Below are positions 27,277 through 36,075 of a DNA stretch of 64,000 bases, piece after piece. A model generated the notes under the pieces. The model was not told the origin of the DNA and ran no database searches. It saw only the letters and a program-made list of their open reading frames with translations. Source of the stretch: Amycolatopsis benzoatilytica AK 16/65 (lineage in GTDB: Bacteria; Actinomycetota; Actinomycetes; Mycobacteriales; Pseudonocardiaceae). Within the stretch, counting starts at the first letter, position 1. Each line of letters begins with the position of its first letter. The position numbers were made by a program, and so were the translations under genes. Where the stretch lies: assembly GCF_000383915.1 (NCBI RefSeq), contig NZ_KB912942.1, positions 3,359,623-3,423,622 on the forward strand. Reading direction: 5' to 3'.

Positions 27277-28758
27277 TCAGCGGGTTTTCGCCGCTTTCCC
27301 GCCGATCTTCTGCTTCGGCTTCTTTTCCCGGACGCGCACATTCACCCGGACGGGGCTGCCTGCGAAGCCGAACTGCTCGCGGAATTTGCGCTCGATGAAC
27401 CGGCGGTAGCCGGCCTCGAGGAACCCGGTGGTGAACAGCACCAGCGTCGGCGGCCGGATGCCGGCCTGGGTCGCGAACAGCACCTTCGGCTGCTTGCCGC
27501 CGCGCACCGGCGGCGGGGTGGCCGCGACGAGGTCGGACAGCCAGCCGTTGAGCTGGCCGGTGGACACGCGCTGGTCCCAGGACGACAGCGCGGTGCGCAG
27601 CGCGGGCGCGAGCTTGCGCACCGCCCGGCCGGTGAGCGCGGAGATGTTCACCTTCTCCGCCCACGGCACCCGGACCAGGCCGCGGTCCAGCTCGCGCACC
27701 ATGGCATGCCGGCGGTCCTCGTCGACCAGGTCCCACTTGTTGAACGCGAGCACGCACGCGCGGCCCGCCTCGACCACCATCGTCAGCACCCGCAGGTCCT
27801 GCTCGGTCAGCGGCTCGGAAGCGTCCAGCAGCACGATCGCCACCTCGGCCGCGTCGATCGCGGTCTTGGTGCGCAGCGAGGCGTAGTACTCCGCGCCGTC
27901 CGCGAAGTTGACCCGCTTGCGCAGTCCCGCGGTGTCCACGAAGCGCCAGACCTCGCCGTCCAGCTCGACCAGCGAGTCGACCGGGTCGACGGTGGTGCCG
28001 GCCACCGAGTCGACCACCGAGCGCTCTTCGCCGGACAGCCGGTTGAGCAGACTGGACTTGCCGACGTTCGGCTTGCCGACCAGCGCGACGCGGCGCGGCC
28101 CGGCGGTCGCCGTGCCGCCTTCGCGCGGCGCCTCGGGCAGCGCGGCCATGATGGCGTCGAGCAGGTCGCCCGAGCTGCGCCCGTGCAGCGCACTGACCGG
28201 GTACGGCTGGCCGAGGCCCAGCGACCACAGCGATGCGGTGTCGGCCAGCAGCCGGTCGTCGTCCACCTTGTTCGCGGCCAGCAGCACCGGCTTCTTCGAG
28301 CGGCGCAGCACCCGCGCGACCGCTTCGTCGGTGGCGGTGGCGCCGACCGTCGCGTCGATCACCAGCAGCACCGCGTCCGCGGTCTGCATGGCCATCTCGG
28401 CCTGCTGCGCGACCGAAGCCTGCAGCCCGGTGGCGTCCGGCTCCCAGCCGCCGGTGTCGACCAGCGTGAACCGGCGCCCGGCCCAGAACGCGTCGTAGGC
28501 GACCCGGTCGCGGGTCACCCCCGGCACGTCCTGCACGACCGCTTCGCGGCGGCCGAGGATGCGGTTGACCAGCGTGGACTTGCCCACGTTCGGCCGGCCG
28601 ACCACGGCGAGCACCGGCTGCGCGGCGGCAGCCTGGCCCTCGGCTTCCGCGGCCTCGATCCGCGCGTCGAACGCGGCGAACTCGGACTCGTCGGCCCAGG
28701 TCCCGTCGATCTCGCCCAGCCCGTCCACCGATCCGTCGGCGGCGTCAAACCCTGTCAT
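27277..28758 (-). CDS. der: Ribosome biogenesis GTPase Der (EngA)
   Basis: A 493-residue tandem GTPase needed for 50S subunit maturation. The first G domain has GRPNVGKS near 53 and VDTGGWEPD; the second has GKPNVGKSS near 227, VDTAGLRKR and AFNKWDLVD; a KH-like C-terminal domain follows, and the chain ends in a basic [15 protein letters not shown] tail. An N-terminal acidic extension of about 45 residues precedes the first G domain, as in other actinobacterial EngA. I chose the ATG at 28758; a GTG at 28773 directly abuts the plsC stop and is also possible. Rv1713 holds this place in M. tuberculosis. Confidence 0.96.
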   Translation of the reverse strand: MTGFDAADGSVDGLGEIDGTWADESEFAAFDARIEAAEAEGQAAAAQPVLAVVGRPNVGKSTLVNRILGRREAVVQDVPGVTRDRVAYDAFWAGRRFTLVDTGGWEPDATGLQASVAQQAEMAMQTADAVLLVIDATVGATATDEAVARVLRRSKKPVLLAANKVDDDRLLADTASLWSLGLGQPYPVSALHGRSSGDLLDAIMAALPEAPREGGTATAGPRRVALVGKPNVGKSSLLNRLSGEERSVVDSVAGTTVDPVDSLVELDGEVWRFVDTAGLRKRVNFADGAEYYASLRTKTAIDAAEVAIVLLDASEPLTEQDLRVLTMVVEAGRACVLAFNKWDLVDEDRRHAMVRELDRGLVRVPWAEKVNISALTGRAVRKLAPALRTALSSWDQRVSTGQLNGWLSDLVAATPPPVRGGKQPKVLFATQAGIRPPTLVLFTTGFLEAGYRRFIERKFREQFGFAGSPVRVNVRVREKKPKQKIGGKAAKTR

Positions 28759-28773
28759 CGTTTCCCACTTCAC

Positions 28774-29433
28774 CTACGACGCGGCGAACCCGTGTTCGCC
28801 GCGCCAGTCGTCCAAAGACTGCACGAGCGCCGCGAGCTGCCTGCGCAGCTCCTCGGTGCCTTGGTCCAGGCCCTTGCGGCCCGGACCGACCTTCAGCGCG
28901 AACGGCTCCCCGTAGAGGAGGTCCACGCGCGGGCGCCACCGGCGTTTGCCGTCGGCGGGCTTGCGCGTCCCGCGAATCGCGATCGGCAGCACGGTGGCTC
29001 CCGACGCGCGCACGAGCCATGCCGCGCCGCGTTCGGCCGCTCCGACGTCGCCCTCGCCGCGGGTGCCCTCCGGGAAGACCCCGACCGCGCCGCCCGCCTT
29101 GAGCACTCCGACCGCCGTGGTCAGCGGCGTCCGGTCGATCTCGCCCCGGCGCACCGGGATCTGCCCGATCCCGCGCAGGAACCAGCCGCCGATCCCCTTG
29201 AACAGCTCGGCCTTGGCCAAGAACGCGCTGCGCCGCGGAAGCATTCCGATCACCAGCTGCGGATCGACATTCGAACTGTGGTTCGCGATCACCAGCAGCG
29301 GGCCGTCCGCGGGCACCCGGTCGCGGCCGTGCACCCGGATCCGGAACGCCGGACGCAGATAATACCGTCCGGCGAATCGCCCGACGTCATGCAGGAGGCC
29401 GTTCGCGCCCTCGGGGAGGGCGCCCGCGTTCAC
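28774..29433 (-). CDS. plsC: 1-acyl-sn-glycerol-3-phosphate acyltransferase (PlsC family)
   Basis: A 219-residue membrane-associated acyltransferase for phosphatidic acid synthesis. The catalytic NHxxxD motif is NHSSNVD (51-57) and the glycerophosphate-binding motif is FPEGTR (120-125). It starts at GTG 29433, overlapping the cmk stop by four bases (GTGA), so it is translationally coupled between cmk and der. The gene symbol rests on family membership only, since actinomycetes carry several PlsC-like paralogues. Confidence 0.9.
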   Translation of the reverse strand: MNAGALPEGANGLLHDVGRFAGRYYLRPAFRIRVHGRDRVPADGPLLVIANHSSNVDPQLVIGMLPRRSAFLAKAELFKGIGGWFLRGIGQIPVRRGEIDRTPLTTAVGVLKAGGAVGVFPEGTRGEGDVGAAERGAAWLVRASGATVLPIAIRGTRKPADGKRRWRPRVDLLYGEPFALKVGPGRKGLDQGTEELRRQLAALVQSLDDWRGEHGFAAS

Positions 29434-30176
29434 GAGAGGACCCCGGCCCCGGCGGCGACCGGCTCGGCCGGGCAGTCGCCGAGCAGCCCGCGGCTGCGGG
29501 CGAGCTCGGTCACCGCGACAAGCACCTGGTCGAGGCTCAGCTCGGAAGTGTCCACCTGGACCGAGTCCCCGGCCGCGCGCAGCGGCGAGGCGGCGCGGGT
29601 GGAGTCGATCCGATCGCGCCGCTCGACGGACTCGCGCGCCGATTCGACGCTCGACTCGCGGCCCGCGGCGGCGTCCTGGTTGTTCCGCCGCGCGGCGCGG
29701 ACCTCGGCCGAGGCGGTGAGGTAGACCTTGAGCGGGGCGTCCGGGGCGACGGTCGTGCCGATGTCCCGGCCCTCCACGACGATCCCGCCGTCGCGCGCGA
29801 CCGCGTCGGCGATCATCCGCCGCTGCCGGGCGACCAGCACTTCGCGCACCTGCGCGACCGCCGAAACCGGCGACACCGCCTTGGTCACCTCGGGTCCGCG
29901 GATCTCGGCCGCGACGTCCTCGCCGCCGAGCCGCACGTCCGGAGATTCCGGGTCGGTGCCGAGCGCGAAGTCGACCTCGTGCGCGAAGTTGCCGACCGCG
30001 TGCTCGTCGGCCAGGTCGATTCCGGAGCGCAGCACGGCCAGCGTGACCACGCGGTACATCGCACCGGTGTCGAGGTAGCGAGCGCTCAGCCGGCCGGCGA
30101 GCTTGCGCGCCACCGTGGTCTTGCCGGTTCCCGACGGGCCGTCCAGCGCGACCACCCCACGTAGGGCTCCCGTCAC
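29430..30176 (-). CDS. cmk: Cytidylate kinase
   Basis: A 248-residue (d)CMP kinase for pyrimidine nucleotide supply. The P-loop is GPSGTGKTT (13-21), followed by YLDTGAMYR and the NMP-binding insert, then GRDIGTTVAPDA and RRNNQDAAAGRES. It starts at GTG 30176 with GAGGAGAGAAT upstream. It leads the cmk-plsC-der run. In related genomes rluB is directly upstream; here 4.3 kb of other genes intervene. A C-terminal extension of about 25 residues beyond the kinase core is alanine-rich. Confidence 0.96.
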   Translation of the reverse strand: MTGALRGVVALDGPSGTGKTTVARKLAGRLSARYLDTGAMYRVVTLAVLRSGIDLADEHAVGNFAHEVDFALGTDPESPDVRLGGEDVAAEIRGPEVTKAVSPVSAVAQVREVLVARQRRMIADAVARDGGIVVEGRDIGTTVAPDAPLKVYLTASAEVRAARRNNQDAAAGRESSVESARESVERRDRIDSTRAASPLRAAGDSVQVDTSELSLDQVLVAVTELARSRGLLGDCPAEPVAAGAGVLS

Positions 30177-30290
30177 CGATTCTCTCCTCGCGTAGTGGCG
30201 TGCAGTCCGGCCGATGGGCCGCCGCTCATTGTGCCCGCAACCGGTCCCGGCGGCTCAGGCGGTGCCCCGGGCCGGACCGCGCTCGCCGTT

Positions 30291-30353
30291 CTAGCGGCGC
30301 TAGACAATATAGCGCCGCACTGTTAGCGTTGCCCTCGTTCCTAGCAGTGCTAG
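30291..30353 (+). promoter_or_regulatory. Paired CTAGCNNNGCTAG operators before the DUF4267 gene
   Basis: The 13-bp palindrome CTAGC-GGC-GCTAG lies at 30291-30303 and CTAGC-AGT-GCTAG at 30341-30353, exactly 50 bp apart. A third inverted repeat (GCGGCGCTA at 30294-30302 against TAGCGCCGC at 30310-30318) overlaps the first. A plausible -35 TAGACA (30301) and -10 TAGCGT (30324) lie between and overlap the sites, so bound protein would block transcription. The sites look like those of TetR-family dimers, but no regulator gene is adjacent. Confidence 0.6.
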
Positions 30354-30370
30354 ATTTCCTGGAGGGCCCC

Positions 30371-30739
30371 ATGCTCGTCACCGCCTACGTCCTCACCGCC
30401 CTGCTCGCGCTCGGCATCTTCTACATCGGACTGCTGTACCTGTTCGCACCGGAGAAGAACGCCGCCGGCTTCGGATTCACGACCGTCCCGGCCGGCCCGA
30501 ACCCGCTCTACACCATCAAGGGCGTCCGAGACCTCGGCCTCGGACTGGTGCTGGTCGTCGCACTGCTCGCGGGCGGACCGCACATCGCCGGCTGGGTCCT
30601 GCTGGCCGAGGTGTTCATGCCGCTCGGCGACCTGACGGCGATCCTGCTGCACAAGGGAAAGAAGGCGATCGCGTTCGGCGTGCACGGGGCCACCGCCGTC
30701 GTCATGGCCGTCGTGTCCGTGCTGCTCCTGCTGGTCTGA
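30371..30739 (+). CDS. DUF4267-like four-helix membrane protein
   Basis: A 122-residue, highly hydrophobic protein with about four transmembrane helices (3-22, 50-68, 72-90, 100-120). The conserved-looking cores are YLFAPEKNAAGFGF and YTIKGVRDLGLGLVL, which match the DUF4267 family, whose function is unknown. GGAGGG four bases before the ATG at 30371 fixes the start. The paired palindromes upstream suggest tight ligand-controlled expression. It is the first gene of the insertion that separates cmk from rluB. Confidence 0.8.
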   Translation: MLVTAYVLTALLALGIFYIGLLYLFAPEKNAAGFGFTTVPAGPNPLYTIKGVRDLGLGLVLVVALLAGGPHIAGWVLLAEVFMPLGDLTAILLHKGKKAIAFGVHGATAVVMAVVSVLLLLV

Positions 30740-30774
30740 ACACCGCGAAACGGACAATGAGTTACGGTGAAACG

Positions 30775-31257
30775 GTGAACGTCGAAGTCACCCCTCTTCC
30801 CGGAATCGGTGTCCGCAAGGACTTCGCCACGCGCGCGGGACGCCGCATCGGCGTCGTCACCCAGCGGGACGGCAAGATCGAGCTGATCGTCTCGAAATCG
30901 GACGACCCGGACGCTTGCCTCGCGTCGCTGCCGCTGACCGCGGACGAGGCAGGCGCCCTCTCGAACCTCCTCGGCGCGCCGCAGCTGGTGGCGCAGCTCA
31001 ACGAGGAGCACCGGGAGCTGCCGGGCATCAACACCAAGCAGCTGGCGATCACCGCGGACAGCCCGTTCGACGGCCGTTCGCTGGGCGACACCGCCATGCG
31101 CACCCGCACCAGCGTCTCGATCGTCGCGGTGATGCGGGCCGGCCAGGTGCACCCGTCGCCGGCGCCGGACTTCCTGTTCACCGCGGGCGATCTGCTCGTC
31201 GTGGTCGGCACGTCCGAGGGACTGGAAGCCGCCGCCAAGATCCTCAAGCACGGCTGA
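30775..31257 (+). CDS. Cation:proton antiporter regulatory subunit (TrkA-C domain)
   Basis: A 160-residue cytosolic protein whose N-terminal half resembles the KhtT/AmhM family and whose C-terminal half is a TrkA-C (RCK-C) ligand-binding domain (PFDGRSLGDTAMRTRTSVSIVAVMRAG and FTAGDLLVVVGTSEGLEAA). Such subunits gate the partner antiporter in response to nucleotides or pH. The GTG at 30775 follows GGTGA, complementary to the 16S tail; an ATG at 30757 is poorly placed. Its stop overlaps the antiporter start as TGATG, so the two are made together. Confidence 0.88.
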   Translation: MNVEVTPLPGIGVRKDFATRAGRRIGVVTQRDGKIELIVSKSDDPDACLASLPLTADEAGALSNLLGAPQLVAQLNEEHRELPGINTKQLAITADSPFDGRSLGDTAMRTRTSVSIVAVMRAGQVHPSPAPDFLFTAGDLLVVVGTSEGLEAAAKILKHG

Positions 31258-32447
31258 TGGACCACACCGCACTCTCGCTGATCGAGCTCGGCGCCGTCTT
31301 CTTCGTGCTCGGCGCGCTGGGCAGGCTCGCCGGCAAGATCGGCCTCTCCCCCATCCCCCTGTACCTGCTGGGCGGCCTGTGCTTCGGCCAAGGCGGGCTG
31401 ATCCCGCTCGGCGACATCGGCGACTTCACCCACCTGGCCAGCGAGATCGGCGTGGTGCTGCTGCTCCTGCTGCTGGGACTGGAGTACTCGGCGGCGGAGC
31501 TGTTCACCGGCCTGCGCCGCTCGTGGACCGCCGGCCTGGTGGACATCGTCCTGAACGCGGCCCCCGGCGCGGCGGTCGCGCTGATCCTCGGCTGGGGCCC
31601 GATCGGCGCGATCGTCATGGCAGGCGTCACCTACATCTCGTCGTCCGGAATCATCGCGAAGGTCCTGGGCGACCTGGGCCGGCTCGGCAACCGGGAAACC
31701 CCGGTAGTGCTGTCGATCCTGGTGTTCGAAGACCTGGTGATGGCGCTGTACCTGCCGATCCTCACCGCGATCCTGGGCGGTGTGAGCCTGCTCGGCGGCC
31801 TGGAAGCGGTCGGCATCTCGCTGCTGGTGATCACCGTGGTCCTGGTGATCGCCCTGAAGTTCGGCCGCTACGTGTCAGCCTTGGTGGACAGCGACGACCG
31901 CGAGGTCTTCCTGCTCAAGATCCTCGGCGCGGCGCTGCTGGTGGCCGGACTCGCGTCGGCGATGCAGGTGTCGGCCGCGGTCGGCGCGTTCCTGCTGGGC
32001 ATCGCGGTCTCCGGCTCGACCGCCCACAACGCGACCCGTCTGCTGGAGCCGCTGCGCGACCTGTTCGCCGCGGTCTTCTTCGTGGTCTTCGGCCTCAACA
32101 CCAACCCCGCGTCGATCCCGCCGGTCCTGGGCTGGGCCGTGGTCCTGGCCGTGGTGACCACTGTGACCAAGGTTGCCACCGGATGGTGGGCCGCGCGAAG
32201 GCAAGGCATCGGAAAACTGGGCCGGGCCCGCGCGGGGGCGGCTTTGGTGGCCCGGGGCGAATTCTCGATCGTGATCGCCGGCTTGGCCGTGGCCGCGGGC
32301 GCGGTAACCGGCGAACTGGCCGCGCTGGCAACGGCATACGTGCTGCTGATGGCGATCCTAGGCCCCACCGCCGCCCGCGTGGTCGAACCCATCGCACAAG
32401 CGCTGCACCGCAAGGCAACCGCAAAGGCAACAGTCACCGCCGGCTGA
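31257..32447 (+). CDS. CPA2-family cation:proton antiporter (KefB/KhtU-like)
   Basis: A 396-residue membrane protein with about 12 transmembrane helices and the CPA2 features GLSPIPLYLLGGLCFG, SSSGIIAKVLGDLG, an acidic pair in VFEDLVMALYLPIL and GAFLLGIAVSGS. It most likely exports K+ or Na+ in exchange for protons. It lacks the C-terminal NAD-binding RCK domain of E. coli KefB; that job is done by the separate subunit encoded just upstream, with which it is translationally coupled (TGATG). The perfect 51-nt hairpin follows its stop. Confidence 0.9.
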   Translation: MDHTALSLIELGAVFFVLGALGRLAGKIGLSPIPLYLLGGLCFGQGGLIPLGDIGDFTHLASEIGVVLLLLLLGLEYSAAELFTGLRRSWTAGLVDIVLNAAPGAAVALILGWGPIGAIVMAGVTYISSSGIIAKVLGDLGRLGNRETPVVLSILVFEDLVMALYLPILTAILGGVSLLGGLEAVGISLLVITVVLVIALKFGRYVSALVDSDDREVFLLKILGAALLVAGLASAMQVSAAVGAFLLGIAVSGSTAHNATRLLEPLRDLFAAVFFVVFGLNTNPASIPPVLGWAVVLAVVTTVTKVATGWWAARRQGIGKLGRARAGAALVARGEFSIVIAGLAVAAGAVTGELAALATAYVLLMAILGPTAARVVEPIAQALHRKATAKATVTAG

Positions 32448-32462
32448 CCTCGCCCCCGCAGT

Positions 32463-32513
32463 CCGTGAAGGGAACATTGAGGGACTCAGAGTCCCTCAAT
32501 GTTCCCTTCACGG
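32463..32513. terminator. Perfect 25-bp hairpin, 51-nt element copy 2
   Basis: Arms 32463-32487 and 32489-32513 are perfect reverse complements over 25 bp with a single-base loop. The left arm begins CCGTGAAGGGAACATTGAGG. It sits exactly between the convergent antiporter and X-Pro peptidase genes and leaves 15 and 2 bases on either side, so it can serve as a terminator for both. It matches the 15937-15987 element in length and end sequence. Confidence 0.85.
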
Positions 32514-32515
32514 CT

Positions 32516-34417
32516 TCAGCGGAACTCAGGCCGCGCACTCGCCGGAACATGCGCCAGCTCCCCGCCCGGCACCGCGCCGCCGACGGCCTGCCCCGGAACA
32601 ACCCCGGCCAGCGAAACCTGAGCCGAGGTCTTCCCGAGATCAATCGTCAGCTTCCCCGGATCGGCGGGCCCGGCGAGGAACCCCGCATCCGTCCCGCCGA
32701 TCACCAGCGCCAGCCGATGCCCGGCCGGAACCACGTGATCCGTGCTGGCCAGCCGGAAGGTCATCGAGTACGCCTTCCCCGGCGTCAACGTCGCTTCCCG
32801 GCTCAACGACTGGTAGTTCGCCAGATCAGCCCACCCGCGACTGATGATCGTGTAGTCCACGTTCTTCTTGTCCGCGCTGGTGACCAGATAGCAAGCACTG
32901 TCCGAAGCGGTACTGGCCCCCCAGCAGTTCCGCTGAGTTCCGGTGACGATCCCTTCCCCGGCCCCGGCGAAGTTGCGGATCGTCGCCGGACCGTAGTCCA
33001 CCAGCATCGCCGACAACCGCGCCGACGAGGTGCTCGGCGTAGCGGTCACGGTGATCGAAGAGGTGCCGGAGACCTGCACCGGCGAGGACAGCGCAGCGGT
33101 GCTGAACAGGATGCGATTCGCTGACGTGGCCGACGGATTCGCCGCCCACGCGTCCTCCCCCACCTTCGGATCGTCGGTGAACGACGCGACCCCGGAAGCC
33201 GGGCCAGTCCCCAGCGTTCCTACTCCGGGCACCGCGCCAGCCCGCGGCCACAAGGCGACCGAACGCGCCCCCGGAGCCGGATACGAAGCCTGATCGGCCC
33301 ACTGGTCCGGCTGCCGCTCGACGGTGGCCATCGGCTCCCGGTCGATCCCGTTGTCGATCCCCATCAAGTAGTGGTCGAACCACCGGTGCAACGCGTCGAC
33401 CCACTCGGCCCGCCGGTAGTCGAACGGATCCACATGTCCGGTCTGCGCCAGCCAGATCTTCCGCGGCACCCCCCGTGCGGCGAGCGCGTCCCACCACTGC
33501 CCGTAATTGATCGGCATGACGTTCAGATCGTTCACCCCGTGCGAGACGAACACACTGGCACGCACGTTCTTGGCCCGGGAAACGTAATCCCGCTCCGCCC
33601 AGAACGGCCCGTAGTCGCCGTTGGCGGTAGCCCCTCGCGCCAGCCGCTGGTTCTCCGCGGAACAGTCCTGCCCGCCGTTGCGCTGCTCGACGGTCTTGGC
33701 CAGCCCGTCCGGGCCGAACCCGAAGGAAGCCCCGTCCGACCGGTAGTAGTCGTACCAGGAGCTGATCGCCGAAATCGGCACGATCGTCTTCAAGCCCTCG
33801 ACGCCGGTGGAGGCCACCCCGTTGGCGATCGTCCCGTCATAGGACTTGCCGATCATCCCGACGCCGCCGTCGCTCCAGCCGGCCCGCATCGTCGTGCCGC
33901 CGGACTTCGCGGTGTACCCGGTCGCGCGCCCGTTCAGCCAGTCGATGACCTTCTTGGCCGACTGCACGTCCGAGTCGCCCCCGACGTCGACGCACCCGGT
34001 CGACCGGTTGGTCCCGGCCAGGTCCACCAGTACCACCGCGTACCCGCGCGGGACGAAGTAGTTGTCGTAGAACAGCGGGAACCCGGCCGGGCGGCCCTGC
34101 GCGTCGTAGGTCTTGAACTGCGTCTCGTTGCCGCGCCCGACCGAGGAGTAGTACGGGCTGGCGTCCATGATCACCGGGATTTTCTTGCCCGCGGCGGCCG
34201 GCTCCTTCGGCCGGATGATGTCCGCGGCGACCCGGTCCGGCTTGCCGTCCCCGTCGCCGTCGCGGCCGAGGTCGACCCACACCGTTTCGCGGATCGCCCC
34301 GGCGTAGTCGTACCGCGGTTCGCTCGCCGCGCTCGCCGGTGCGGCCGCCCCGGCCGCCGGCGCCACCAGCCCGGCGGCCAGCACCGCGGCGGCGCACAGC
34401 CCTGTCAGCACACGCAT
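32516..34417 (-). CDS. Secreted X-Pro dipeptidyl-peptidase-like serine hydrolase (CocE/NonD)
   Basis: A 633-residue exported hydrolase with a Sec signal (MRVLTGLCAAAVLAAGLVAP, cleaved near residue 32). The alpha/beta-hydrolase domain carries Ser in IGKSYDGTI (192), Asp in GVNDLNV (297) and His in TGHVDPFD (328), the triad of the S15/CocE family. The C-terminal jelly-roll domain (RLALVIGGTDAG near the end) is also present. It removes X-Pro dipeptides or hydrolyses esters outside the cell; which one cannot be told. GGAGGG lies 5' of the ATG. It is on the backbone strand but not part of the Rv1711-Rv1712 order. Confidence 0.9.
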   Translation of the reverse strand: MRVLTGLCAAAVLAAGLVAPAAGAAAPASAASEPRYDYAGAIRETVWVDLGRDGDGDGKPDRVAADIIRPKEPAAAGKKIPVIMDASPYYSSVGRGNETQFKTYDAQGRPAGFPLFYDNYFVPRGYAVVLVDLAGTNRSTGCVDVGGDSDVQSAKKVIDWLNGRATGYTAKSGGTTMRAGWSDGGVGMIGKSYDGTIANGVASTGVEGLKTIVPISAISSWYDYYRSDGASFGFGPDGLAKTVEQRNGGQDCSAENQRLARGATANGDYGPFWAERDYVSRAKNVRASVFVSHGVNDLNVMPINYGQWWDALAARGVPRKIWLAQTGHVDPFDYRRAEWVDALHRWFDHYLMGIDNGIDREPMATVERQPDQWADQASYPAPGARSVALWPRAGAVPGVGTLGTGPASGVASFTDDPKVGEDAWAANPSATSANRILFSTAALSSPVQVSGTSSITVTATPSTSSARLSAMLVDYGPATIRNFAGAGEGIVTGTQRNCWGASTASDSACYLVTSADKKNVDYTIISRGWADLANYQSLSREATLTPGKAYSMTFRLASTDHVVPAGHRLALVIGGTDAGFLAGPADPGKLTIDLGKTSAQVSLAGVVPGQAVGGAVPGGELAHVPASARPEFR

Positions 34418-34508
34418 TTCCCGTTGCCCTCCGGAGTTCTCGTCGGCTGACGATCACTCAACCGGGCCGCGCGGACCCGGCACCAGGGCGGAAAGTGGGG
34501 AACCGCGC

Positions 34509-35261
34509 TCAGAGTCCCACGGTGCGGTACAGCGTGCCGACCTCGCCGCGGTTGAGCCGGCGGATGGTGCCCGGCCGCTGGTTGCCCAGCTGCACGTCGC
34601 CGACCGCGGTGCGGACCAGCTTGCGCACCGGGTGTCCGGTGGACGCCATCAGCCGGCGCACGATGTGCTTGCGGCCCTCGTGGATCACCAGCTCGATCAT
34701 GGTCCGGCCGGAGTGCATGTCCTTGACCCGGAACTGGTCGACCTTCACGATCCCGTCCGGCAGCTCCCAGCCGGTCCGCAGCTCCTTGCCGAGCCCGCGC
34801 GGCACCAGGCCCTCGACCTCGGCGAAGTAGGTCTTGAGGACCCGGTAGGACGGGTGCATCAGCCGGTGCCCGAGGTCGCCGTCGTTGGTGAGCAGCAGCA
34901 GGCCCTCGGTGTTCTCGTCGAGCCGCCCGACGTGCACCACGCCCGGCGTCTCCTCCCACCGGCCGCGCAGGTAGTCGCCGACGCACGGGCGGCCCCGGTC
35001 GTCGGACATCGTGGAGTGCACGCCCTTGGGCTTGTTGAAGGCGAGGTACACCAGGTCGTCGCGGAGGTTGACGCGCGTGCCGTCGACGTGGATCACGGCC
35101 GCGTCCGGGCGGACGCGGCGGCCCAGCTCGGTGACGACCTCGCCGTCCACCTCCACCCGGCCGGCCGCGATCAGGTCCTCGGCGGCGCGGCGCGAGGCCA
35201 CGCCTGCCTGCGACAGGACCTTCTGCAGGCGGATGCCGTCGGGGTGTTCGTCAGATGTCAT
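34509..35261 (-). CDS. rluB: 23S rRNA pseudouridine synthase RluB
   Basis: A 250-residue RsuA/RluB-family enzyme that converts uridine to pseudouridine in 23S rRNA. The S4 domain is at about 10-65 (IRLQKVLSQAGVASRRAAEDLI) and the catalytic Asp is D115 in VGRLDENTEGLLLLTNDG. RKHIVRRLMASTGHPVRKLVR is the family's C-terminal motif. The start overlaps the scpB stop by 11 bases. Rv1711 is the M. tuberculosis counterpart. Confidence 0.94.
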   Translation of the reverse strand: MTSDEHPDGIRLQKVLSQAGVASRRAAEDLIAAGRVEVDGEVVTELGRRVRPDAAVIHVDGTRVNLRDDLVYLAFNKPKGVHSTMSDDRGRPCVGDYLRGRWEETPGVVHVGRLDENTEGLLLLTNDGDLGHRLMHPSYRVLKTYFAEVEGLVPRGLGKELRTGWELPDGIVKVDQFRVKDMHSGRTMIELVIHEGRKHIVRRLMASTGHPVRKLVRTAVGDVQLGNQRPGTIRRLNRGEVGTLYRTVGL

Positions 35262-36075
35262 CGATGGTGTCCACTTCGGGTAGCAGCGGAGCGATCGGGG
35301 GCAGGTCGTTCAGCGACGACAGCCCCAGTCGCTCCAGGAACAGCTCGGTCGTCACATACAGCGTGCCCGTGGTCTCCGGGTCGGTGCCCATCTCCTCGAT
35401 GAGCCCCCGCGCGAGCAGGGTCCGGATCACGCCGTCCACGTTCACCCCGCGCACCGCAGCGACCCGGGCCCGGGTGACCGGCTGCCGGTACGCGATCACG
35501 GCGAGGCTCTCCAGCGCGGCCCTGGTCAGCTTCGACCGCTGGCCGTCCAGCAGGAGCTTCTCCACGAACGGGGCGTAGGTGTCCCTAGTGTAGAACCGCC
35601 ACCCTTCGCCGACGCGCCGCAGGTCGATCCCGCTCGCCCGCTCGGTGAACTTCTGCGCCATGGTGCGCAGCGCGACGGTCACCCGGGCGACCGGCTGGCC
35701 GAGCGTTTCCGACAGCGCGTCCTCCCCGATCGGCGAGTCCACGACCAGCAGCAGCGCTTCGAGCGCGGCTTCCAGCCGTTCGTCGTCTTCGATGTCGGGC
35801 AGTCCGCTGTCGACGGCGACGAGGCCCTCGTCGTCGCTTCCGTCCGCGGCCCCGGTTTCCAGGACAGACCCGGCTTCCGCGGTCTCCGGCTCGGCGGTCT
35901 GCGGCTCGGGTGCGTCCGGCTCGGGCATTTCCGGCTCGGGTGCTTCCGGCACGGTCTCCGGTTCGGGCGCGCTCGCCGGCTCGACCGGCTCCGGCACGGC
36001 GTCCGGCTCGGGCTCCCGCGGCTCGGCGTCCGGCACGGTCTCCTCGACCGGTGCTCGGTCGTCTTCGGTGCTCAC
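35251..36075 (-). CDS. scpB: Segregation and condensation protein B
   Basis: A 274-residue winged-helix protein that pairs with ScpA on SMC in chromosome condensation. The conserved part starts near residue 90 (LEAALEALLLVVDSPIGEDALSETLG) and contains TRAALESLAVIAYRQPVTRARVAAVRGVNVDGVIRTLLARGLI. The first 85 or so residues are an acidic Pro/Glu repeat tract with no predicted fold. GGAGGA before GTG 36075 and the four-base GTGA overlap with scpA support the start; an open frame further upstream would lie inside scpA. Confidence 0.93.
   Translation of the reverse strand: MSTEDDRAPVEETVPDAEPREPEPDAVPEPVEPASAPEPETVPEAPEPEMPEPDAPEPQTAEPETAEAGSVLETGAADGSDDEGLVAVDSGLPDIEDDERLEAALEALLLVVDSPIGEDALSETLGQPVARVTVALRTMAQKFTERASGIDLRRVGEGWRFYTRDTYAPFVEKLLLDGQRSKLTRAALESLAVIAYRQPVTRARVAAVRGVNVDGVIRTLLARGLIEEMGTDPETTGTLYVTTELFLERLGLSSLNDLPPIAPLLPEVDTIDDI

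Noticed and set aside
27135..27341. Minus-strand frame of 68 codons with repeated HPMPHW-like residues
   Set aside because: The residues come from the palindromic 17-mer array and the der 3' end. There is no ribosome-binding site or independent evidence of coding.
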